Source: CAYOVG01 sp964407285 (GTDB lineage Bacteria > Desulfobacterota > Syntrophobacteria > Syntrophobacterales > Syntrophobacteraceae). Taken from it: DNA of 14,081 nt. Below the pieces are notes generated by a model that saw only the letters and a list, made by a program, of their open reading frames with translations, did not search any database and was not told where the DNA came from. How positions within the stretch are numbered: position 1 is the first letter of the stretch; each line of letters starts with the position of its first letter. Positions 6,195 through 11,828 of the stretch are shown piece after piece. The stretch spans positions 1-14,081 of the forward strand of contig CAYOVG010000175.1 in NCBI GenBank assembly GCA_964407285.1, written 5' to 3'. A program made the translations under genes and the position numbers.

Positions 6195-7220
6195 CTATTC
6201 CAGGTCTTCGCCGTAGTCCCTGGTCACTTTCCCACGGAACACCCAGAATTCGTATGTAGTGTATATGAGTATTATGGGAATCACGATGGCGGACACGACG
6301 AGCATGAACACGAGGGTCCCCGTGGAAGCCGCGGCTTCATGGATCGTGACCGGGCGAACCATGACGCTGGGAATCATGTGAGGGTACATGCTCACGGAAA
6401 GGCCGGCGAACGAGAAGAGCACCACGGCAGCGTTCCAGAGGAGAGGCGCAAGTTCGCGGCGTCTCCACACGCTCGCGTAGTACATCGCAAACGACAGCAC
6501 CGCAAGCGCCGGCAGAACCAGGATAGCCGGATTGTCCGGCAACGCGGTCCATTTGTTCATCACGAACGGATAGCGATACACGGTCCAGATGTACGTTGCG
6601 ACCGAAATCGCCAGGGTGAAGAAGGAGGCGATCAGCGAATAGCGGTAGCTTCTCCGCTGAAGCTCTCCAACGGTCTTCATTATCAGGTAGTTGGCGCCCA
6701 ACATGGTGTACCCGAACAGGAGCCCCGCGGTGACCAGCGCGGTGAACGGAGTCGCCCATCCCCAAATGTCGGCTATCTGTCCTTTGTGAATCTCGAGCCC
6801 TCCGATGAGCCCGCCCAGGGCAAATCCCTGCGCCACGGCGGTGATGGCGCTGAAGACGCCGAACGTAGTGCTCCACAAAGTCTTGTGCTCCGAGTGGGCT
6901 CGAAAGTCGAGCGCGATTCCCCGAAATGCAAATCCCAGCAGCATGAGCAGAATGGGGGCGTACAGAGCCGAAAGCACCAGGCCGTAGAACAGCGGAAAGG
7001 CTCCGAAGAGCATTCCCCCGAGGATAATGAGCCAGGTGTGGTTCGTATGCCAGGTGGATTCCAGGGTGGCCATCATCAGTCCCCGCTCGGTCTCATCACG
7101 AGTAAGCATGGACAGGATGCCGACCCCGAGGTCGCACCCGTCGGTAACGGCGTAATAGAGCAGGAAAAAGGCTATGATGAAGATCCACACGTCGGGAAGA
7201 TAAGGCGTAAGCCATTCCAT
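6195..7220 (-). CDS. cydB: Cytochrome bd-type quinol oxidase subunit II
   Basis: The ATG at 7220 lies 6 nt after AAGGTG; the in-frame GTG at 7229 overlaps that site and is disfavoured. The 341-aa product is highly hydrophobic with about eight or nine membrane helices and carries VTDGCDLGVG (25-34), the CydB N-terminal signature (usually TDGFD). CydB pairs with CydA in the inner membrane oxidase that reduces O2 to water with electrons from quinol. The usual W-D-G-N-(E/Q)-x-W-L stretch reads W57-H-T-N-H-T-W63 here, so the position equivalent to E. coli CydB Asp58 is histidine. The C-terminal ends in a charged VTRDYGEDLE tail. It follows cydA by 76 bp on the same strand. No CydX-like small ORF was found after it. 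Confidence 0.95.
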   Translation of the reverse strand: MEWLTPYLPDVWIFIIAFFLLYYAVTDGCDLGVGILSMLTRDETERGLMMATLESTWHTNHTWLIILGGMLFGAFPLFYGLVLSALYAPILLMLLGFAFRGIALDFRAHSEHKTLWSTTFGVFSAITAVAQGFALGGLIGGLEIHKGQIADIWGWATPFTALVTAGLLFGYTMLGANYLIMKTVGELQRRSYRYSLIASFFTLAISVATYIWTVYRYPFVMNKWTALPDNPAILVLPALAVLSFAMYYASVWRRRELAPLLWNAAVVLFSFAGLSVSMYPHMIPSVMVRPVTIHEAAASTGTLVFMLVVSAIVIPIILIYTTYEFWVFRGKVTRDYGEDLE

Positions 7221-7296
7221 ATACTTCACCTTTCATATATTTCATAATTCATGTATCGCGCGAGCCGCATGAAAAATGACCGTATCCGCAACGTGT

Positions 7297-8667
7297 TCAC
7301 CGGGATAACGCCTGCCGCGGCGGATTTTCGAATACCGGTCCCCTCCGCAGGATGTGGCGGATGAAAAACACGTACAATAAAAAGAGCAGGAGGTATATCC
7401 CGGCAAATATGAGCAGGGACGTCGCCACTGCATCGGGCGGAAGAGCGCTCGCCGATTGGGACGTGCGCAGGTAGCCGTAGATGGCCCAGGGCTGGCGCCC
7501 GATCTCCCGTGTGACCCAGCCCGCCTCCATGGCGATGTAGCTCAAGGGCATCGCCGCGATCCACGAGTAGAGAAGAGAACGTCTTCCCGTGATTTTCCCG
7601 GGGTCGAGGTTCCCCCGGTACATGTCCCAAAGCGTCCAGAGCATCAGGAGGAAGAGCGCAAATCCTATGGCGATCATGATCCGGAAGGAGTAAAACGTCG
7701 GCCAGACGGGAGGTTGGTCCTCGGGAGCGAATTCGCGCAGCCCCTTTACCCGGCCGGTCAGCGAATTGGTGGAGATGATGCTGAGCCCATTGGGGATGCT
7801 GATACTCCAGAGATTGTCCTGCTTCGACTTGTCCGGCCAGGCAAGGATATGCCACGGAGCGCCCTCTCCCGGCTTATTGGTGCGCCAGTGAGCTTCCATC
7901 CCCGCCAGTTTGGAGGGTTGATGCTCGAACACCGATTTCCCGGACAGATCTCCCAGCCATATCTGGAGAGGAGTTACGATAACGGCCGCCACGGCGGCAA
8001 TCTTAAACGACCGCAGAAAGAAATCGACATGGCGTCCCTTCAGGATGTACCAGGCGCTGATGCCGCCGACCACGAACAGTGTGATCTGGATGCACGCCAT
8101 CCACATGTGGGAAACTCCCATCGGCATGTCGGGATTGAAGATCGAATCGAACTGGCTCACGGACCGGAACAGACCGTTCTCGAAATGGCCTCCCGTCGGA
8201 GTGTGCATCCAGGAATTGGCGGACATGATCCAGAAAGCCGAGAGCGATGCGGCGAAGGCGACCATGGCGGTGGAAAGCAGGTGCATTCGAGGGGGAACGC
8301 GCTTCCAGCCGAACACCATAATGCCGATGAAGGATGCTTCCAACATGAACGCCGTTGCGGCTTCAAACCCCAGCAAATGGCCGAACACATCGCCCCCGGC
8401 CGTTGAAAAAGCGCTCCAGTTGGTGCCGAATTGAAATTCCATCGGGGTGCCGCTCGCGACCCCGACCCCGAAGTTGAGAAGAAAGATGCGGGTCCAGAAC
8501 CGTGCGTGATGATAGTAGGAGATGTCCTTTGTTTTCAGCCACATCGCTTCCATGAAGAGCAGAAAGGCGCTAAGGCCTATGGTAAGCACGGGCCACAGGA
8601 TGTGGAACATTGCGGTAAAGCCGAACTGAATACGAGATAGCATGACGTGATCGAAATAGTTTCCCAT
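7297..8667 (-). CDS. cydA: Cytochrome bd-type quinol oxidase subunit I
   Basis: The ATG at 8667 has AAAGGAG about 9 nt upstream and gives 456 aa; the longer frame to 8694 includes that site. Residues matching E. coli CydA ligands are conserved: H22 (heme b595 side, like H19), E102 and E110 (in GFEAATAFMLEASF, like E99/E107), H187 in SHMW and M331 in FRIM (heme b558, like H186/M393), K253 and E258 in SKLAGMEAHW (quinol site), and E388 in REIGRQPW (like E445). The FRIM motif lies about 60 residues earlier than in E. coli, so this is the short Q-loop subtype. In an anaerobe or microaerophile such an oxidase typically scavenges O2. cydA is the first gene of a cydAB operon; no cydCD assembly genes are in the window. 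Confidence 0.96.
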   Translation of the reverse strand: MGNYFDHVMLSRIQFGFTAMFHILWPVLTIGLSAFLLFMEAMWLKTKDISYYHHARFWTRIFLLNFGVGVASGTPMEFQFGTNWSAFSTAGGDVFGHLLGFEAATAFMLEASFIGIMVFGWKRVPPRMHLLSTAMVAFAASLSAFWIMSANSWMHTPTGGHFENGLFRSVSQFDSIFNPDMPMGVSHMWMACIQITLFVVGGISAWYILKGRHVDFFLRSFKIAAVAAVIVTPLQIWLGDLSGKSVFEHQPSKLAGMEAHWRTNKPGEGAPWHILAWPDKSKQDNLWSISIPNGLSIISTNSLTGRVKGLREFAPEDQPPVWPTFYSFRIMIAIGFALFLLMLWTLWDMYRGNLDPGKITGRRSLLYSWIAAMPLSYIAMEAGWVTREIGRQPWAIYGYLRTSQSASALPPDAVATSLLIFAGIYLLLFLLYVFFIRHILRRGPVFENPPRQALSR

Positions 8668-8740
8668 GGGTCGTGTCTCCTTTCGGTAAACCATACGTCC
8701 GGTAATGGTGTATGTAAAGAGGGCGCGAAGCTATAAGAAG

Positions 8741-8754
8741 GTTTGAATTCAAAC
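8741..8754. promoter_or_regulatory. 14-bp perfect palindrome in the cydA/secreted-protein intergenic region
   Basis: GTTTGAATTCAAAC is its own reverse complement. It lies 73 bp upstream of the cydA ATG and 139 bp upstream of the divergent ATG at 8893. It does not match the FNR (TTGAT-N4-ATCAA) or Rex (TTGTG-type) consensus as I know them, though TTGA...TCAA half-sites are present. It is a good candidate operator for one or both divergent genes. I see no strong sigma70 hexamers around it. Confidence 0.5.
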
Positions 8755-8892
8755 GGACACATGACATGAATATTGCATCAGCGGAAGTGCAGGCGCATCG
8801 GAAACACGAGTGAAAGCAGGATGCGACAGAGGACGGTCGGACGAAGCAGCGGGATTAACGAATTACAGAAAACTACAGGAGGGTGTGAACTG

Positions 8893-9456
8893 ATGGGACT
8901 TCGGAGCAGATCGTGGATCATTGTCGGCGGGGTGATTCTGATGGCGGCGGCTTTCGCCGCGCCGGACGCCGGAGCGGTGCGTCCGGGACCCTCGGGCAGT
9001 TTAAGCAAGACGGTGGGACCGGAAAACGGAGTGCAGGTCCAGGGCAACCGGACCATCAAGGGACCCAAGGCTCAATCCGATTTCAGCGTCACCGGCCGTA
9101 AGGGCCGGGGCCTGACCGGCAGCGCGTCTTCGACCGTGGGCGGCGGAAAGGCATCGGGCGAAGCCCAGGTTAGTACAAGCAGCGGCCGGAGCGCCGCCAT
9201 GGAGGGACAGGGCTCCGTTTCGGGCAATACGGCAAGCGGGAGCGGAACCATCCAGACGGGGGCCGGCAAGAGCGTGACGGGTTCGGGCACGGTGGAGAAG
9301 GGAGAGGACGGAGTGAGCGCTTCAGGCACAGCCACGACGGGGAGCGGTAAAACCGTCAGCGGGAGCCTGGACGGGAACAAAGACAGCGGCACGGTTACGG
9401 TCGATACGCCCGGCGGCCAGAAGACGCACACCTACGGGAACAGACCGCGGAGATGA
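8893..9456 (+). CDS. Secreted Ser/Gly/Thr-rich repeat protein
   Basis: The ATG at 8893 follows AGGAGGG by about 9 nt; the in-frame region back to 8773 has no ribosome-binding site. The 187-aa product begins with a clear signal peptide (hydrophobic 9-22, likely cleavage after AGA at 28). The rest is low-complexity, dominated by Gly, Ser, Thr and Ala. A repeat with a 27-residue period is visible: SGTIQTGAGKSVTGS starting at 117 and SGTATTGSGKTVSGS at 144, with a more degenerate copy before them. The protein ends in a basic tail (GNRPRR). It has no enzymatic motif and is probably periplasmic or extracellular, either disordered or forming repetitive beta structure. I do not recognise the family. 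It diverges from cydA and shares an intergenic region with it. Confidence 0.78.
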   Translation: MGLRSRSWIIVGGVILMAAAFAAPDAGAVRPGPSGSLSKTVGPENGVQVQGNRTIKGPKAQSDFSVTGRKGRGLTGSASSTVGGGKASGEAQVSTSSGRSAAMEGQGSVSGNTASGSGTIQTGAGKSVTGSGTVEKGEDGVSASGTATTGSGKTVSGSLDGNKDSGTVTVDTPGGQKTHTYGNRPRR

Positions 9457-9458
9457 TC

Positions 9459-9642
9459 GGGTTGCGGGCTTCGCGTTGCGGGTTGCGAGTTGCGAGTTGC
9501 GCGTCGTGAGTGCGGGTTCTCAGTGAGGGGTGTGGGCTGCGAGTTTGGGGTTGCCTGAACGGGTTGCGGGCTTCGCGTTGCGGGTTGCGCGTCGTGAGTG
9601 CGGGTTCGCGGTGAGGGGTGTGGGCTGCGAGCTTGGGGTCGC
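9459..9642. repeat. Heptamer-based GC minisatellite, duplicated
   Basis: Two long direct copies occupy 9459-9554 (96 bp) and 9561-9642 (82 bp), separated by 6 bp. They are identical apart from four substitutions and a 14-bp insertion (two AGTTGCG heptamers at 9488-9501) in the first copy. Each copy is itself built from degenerate 7-bp units near G-N-G-T-T-G-C (GGGTTGC, GCGTTGC, GAGTTGC), so the block looks like slippage-generated DNA. It lies directly after the secreted repeat protein's stop codon and contains no convincing gene. The unit length and pattern rule out a CRISPR array. The remaining 9643-9789 contains nothing I recognise except a short inverted repeat AATCGAG-GAAT-CTCGATT (9723-9740) without a T-run. 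Confidence 0.85.
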
Positions 9643-9789
9643 ATGGCGTAGATCGTGTGGCGGGTTACGATAACTTCGGAAGGAATTTCCCAAGGGGCCG
9701 GTGGCCGGAACCCCACATCCCGAATCGAGGAATCTCGATTGCACGGGACGATCGGTTCCAGCCTCCGGTTTCAGCCCTTAGAGCACTTG

Positions 9790-10194
9790 CTAGAGCCCTC
9801 TCACCTCGATCTTGCGAGGTTTGGCCTCTTCGACCTTGGGAAGGACGATTGTCAGGACCCCGTCCTTCATCGACGCTTCTATCCGGGACTGATCGACCAA
9901 CCTGCCGAGGGCGAACTGGCGGTAGTAATCGCCTACGTTATACTCCTGCAACAGTATATGTTCGTCCGAACTGTCGAGGGTGACGGTGCCGTGGATCGTC
10001 AACTGGTTCTCATGCAGGTCGATGGTGACATGCTCACGGTCCACGCCGGGCATATCGGCAAGAACGGTGAGGGCATGATTCGACTCGTAAATATCCACGG
10101 CAGGAATGAACGTGGGCACATTGCGCGTGCTCTCGGCCTGGCCCTGAACTTCCTGTTTGTCACGTACCTGAATGTCCTTTTCCTCATCAGCCAT
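9790..10194 (-). CDS. Hsp20/alpha-crystallin small heat shock protein (134 aa)
   Basis: This is an ATP-independent holdase chaperone of the Hsp20 family. The alpha-crystallin domain spans roughly 30-128: it opens at FIPAVDIYESNHALTVLADMPGV, has the family A-x-x-x-x-G-V-L turn as ASMKDGVLTIVLPK, and ends with an I-x-V tail (KIEVRGL) that normally caps a neighbouring dimer. The N-terminal arm is short and charged (MADEEKDIQVRDKQEVQGQ), suggesting smaller oligomers. The ATG at 10194 follows AAAGGAG on the minus strand; the GTG at 10203 overlaps that site. It lies 33 bp downstream of a second Hsp20 gene and probably shares its transcript. Confidence 0.93.
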   Translation of the reverse strand: MADEEKDIQVRDKQEVQGQAESTRNVPTFIPAVDIYESNHALTVLADMPGVDREHVTIDLHENQLTIHGTVTLDSSDEHILLQEYNVGDYYRQFALGRLVDQSRIEASMKDGVLTIVLPKVEEAKPRKIEVRGL

Positions 10195-10227
10195 GGCTAT
10201 CACTCCTTTCTCGCCTCTTTCAGGAAA

Positions 10228-10689
10228 TTATTCGACCTTCACCTGGATCTGCTTGGGTTTCGCCTCTTCCGCCTTGGGCAGGATGAGCTTCAACACCCCA
10301 TTCCTGAACACTGCCTCCACCCCTTCAGGATTGATCCTCGTGGGGAAGGAGATGACTCTGCGAAAACGCCCCATCTCGCGCTCGCGGCGGTGATAGCTGA
10401 TCTTTTCCGAAGGTTCTTCCGGCTTCCTCTCCCCGCGAAGAGTAAGAGTATCGCCTTCGACGGAAATCTCGATGTCTTCAGCCTTCAGACCGGGCAACTC
10501 CGCGCGCAAATAGAGATTGTTTTCGTTTTCCGTTACATTGAGCGCAGGAAAGACAGCGGCTCGCGGTTGCATGGACCTTCTACCAAAGAATGAGGAATAC
10601 AACTGGTTCATTTCACGCTGCAGTCTTTCCATCTCGTCAACAGCCGGCCAACCAAATTCCGGACGATTGTACCAACGGATAAGGGCCAT
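10228..10689 (-). CDS. Hsp20/alpha-crystallin small heat shock protein (153 aa)
   Basis: The start is ATG 10689, 8 nt after AAAGGAGG; the frame continues to 10791 but that stretch overlaps the promoter. The protein has the Class A N-terminal signature (MALIRWYNRPEF, then EMERLQREMNQLYSSFF). The alpha-crystallin domain spans about 46-147: FPALNVTENENNLYLRAELPG, TLTLRGERK, the ERxxGxFRR-type EREMGRFRRVISFP, and FRNGVLKLILPK. A C-terminal I-x-V (QIQVKVE) closes the protein. Its tail KAEEAKPKQIQV parallels KVEEAKPRKIEV in the downstream gene, so the two are paralogues. Together they likely form a stress chaperone pair protecting unfolded proteins in the cytoplasm. Confidence 0.95.
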   Translation of the reverse strand: MALIRWYNRPEFGWPAVDEMERLQREMNQLYSSFFGRRSMQPRAAVFPALNVTENENNLYLRAELPGLKAEDIEISVEGDTLTLRGERKPEEPSEKISYHRREREMGRFRRVISFPTRINPEGVEAVFRNGVLKLILPKAEEAKPKQIQVKVE

Positions 10690-10747
10690 TGCCGTATCCT
10701 CCTTTCTAGGGTTTGTTGTTATGATGGCTTGCTTGAAGAACGAATGT

Positions 10748-10775
10748 AATTTAATCGTCAAACGCTTCCTGTCAA
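10748..10775 (-). promoter_or_regulatory. Probable sigma70-type promoter of the Hsp20 pair
   Basis: On the minus strand a perfect -35 TTGACA (10775-10770) is separated by 16 nt from TAAATT (10753-10748), a four-of-six -10. It lies about 60 bp upstream of the 10689 start. No CIRCE element (TTAGCACTC-N9-GAGTGCTAA) was seen, so HrcA control is not indicated. The 269-bp region 10690-10958 otherwise holds leader sequence for the two divergent genes. Confidence 0.6.
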
Positions 10776-10802
10776 GCGGGTCGGAATTCAAAAAACAGGA
10801 AG
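10765..10802. promoter_or_regulatory. Inverted repeat overlapping the Hsp20 -35 box
   Basis: CTTCCTGT (10765-10772) and its exact complement ACAGGAAG (10795-10802) are 22 nt apart, centre to centre 30 bp, close to three helical turns. One arm overlaps the -35 box. This is a possible operator; it may be chance. Confidence 0.35.
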
Positions 10803-10958
10803 TTCACCGCACGTGGAAGTACATGTTTTATTGGTTGTTTTTGCCTCCGCCGGCGACCGGGAACCCCATGGCGGCAGACGGCCGCGCGGACGACAGCAGC
10901 CCGAAGCGCGAATAGAGAAACAAGGGCAATACGGATAGGGAACAAGGAGTACAGGCGT

Positions 10959-11828
10959 ATGAAAGCAATGGCGGAAGCTGATGTATTATTGAAAGGGATG
11001 TACTGGATTCCGGACGCAGGCGCGTGTTCCGGAGTATACGTACTGGAGGATGGACGCACTCTTATCGACACTGGGAATATGTTCGGTCTTATAGATGAAT
11101 TGTATGATATCGGCCCTATCGACAGGTTGGAACGGATTCTTCTCACTCATGCGCACTACGATCATATCGGCGGAGTGGCGGAGATCTACCAGGCGGCCAG
11201 TCCTGACATCTATCTGCATTCCGTGGCGCGTGAGCACCTCGGACTCCACCAGGAGCCTTTCCCCGCTTTTTTCGAAACCCTGGAAGCGGACGGCAAGCTC
11301 CTGACGTTGAGCGACGGCGATGTCATCGAAGGGGAGTCTCCTCTGCGGGCGATCCACACGCCGGGCCACACGGCCGGGGACCTTTGTTTTTTCCATGAGC
11401 GCTCCGGGGCGCTCTTCTCCGGGGACCTCGTCCCGCCGGGAAGCGTTCAAGGCGGGCGCGGTTCCGTCGCACAGGACGAACTGCGCGGCGGAAGCCCGCG
11501 GGACAGCATCGAAAGCCTGCGCAAGCTCCTTGCCCTGCCCGTCCGCCACCTGATGCCGGGCCACGGCGAACCGGCGTTCCACAAGGGGGCCGACCGGATC
11601 AAGCTCGCCCTCTTCAACCTCTATAAGGAGCAGTATAAGGCGCAGCCTGCCGGGCCATGGATCGCAATGGGGTTCGACCTGCTGAACGCCGGGAATATCG
11701 AGGAAGCCCGCCAATGCGGCGCAAAAGCCTCGCAAATCGACCCGGACTCGCCGGAAATGGAGGAGCTGAAGGAAGCTGTAAAAGAATGGATTTCAAAGGA
11801 TGAAGATTCAGGAACGGCGCACAGGTAA
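10959..11828 (+). CDS. Metallo-beta-lactamase-fold hydrolase with C-terminal TPR-like helices
   Basis: The 289-aa protein has the full MBL metal-binding set: the THAHYDHIGG motif (H64, H66, D68, H69), H137 in HTPGHTAG, D156 in SGD, and H202 in PGHGEP. This binds two metal ions and supports hydrolysis of a thioester, lactone or similar bond (glyoxalase II-like group). No signal peptide is present, so it is probably cytoplasmic. The C-terminal 55 residues (234-275) form a TPR-like helix pair: FDLLNAGNIEEARQ, KASQIDPDSPEMEELKEAV. This could mediate protein contacts. The ATG at 10959 follows AGGAG by 9 nt. It diverges from the Hsp20 pair, and its last 21 bp overlap the end of the convergent histidine kinase gene. 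Confidence 0.9.
   Translation: MKAMAEADVLLKGMYWIPDAGACSGVYVLEDGRTLIDTGNMFGLIDELYDIGPIDRLERILLTHAHYDHIGGVAEIYQAASPDIYLHSVAREHLGLHQEPFPAFFETLEADGKLLTLSDGDVIEGESPLRAIHTPGHTAGDLCFFHERSGALFSGDLVPPGSVQGGRGSVAQDELRGGSPRDSIESLRKLLALPVRHLMPGHGEPAFHKGADRIKLALFNLYKEQYKAQPAGPWIAMGFDLLNAGNIEEARQCGAKASQIDPDSPEMEELKEAVKEWISKDEDSGTAHR

Noticed and set aside
7456..8406. Long + strand open frame antisense to cydA
   Set aside because: It is a shadow of cydA: the translation is rich in Arg, His and Pro without any domain, while the minus strand carries all CydA ligands.
9459..9642. CRISPR array
   Set aside because: Units are 7 bp or about 82-96 bp, there are no uniform spacers, and no cas genes are nearby.
9655..10593. 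312-codon + strand open frame antisense to the Hsp20 pair
   Set aside because: It runs across both Hsp20 genes and the gap between them, has no ribosome-binding site, and mirrors Hsp20 codons.
10690..10958. CIRCE element for HrcA control of the Hsp20 genes
   Set aside because: No TTAGCACTC-N9-GAGTGCTAA-like sequence is present; the only dyad found is CTTCCTGT/ACAGGAAG.
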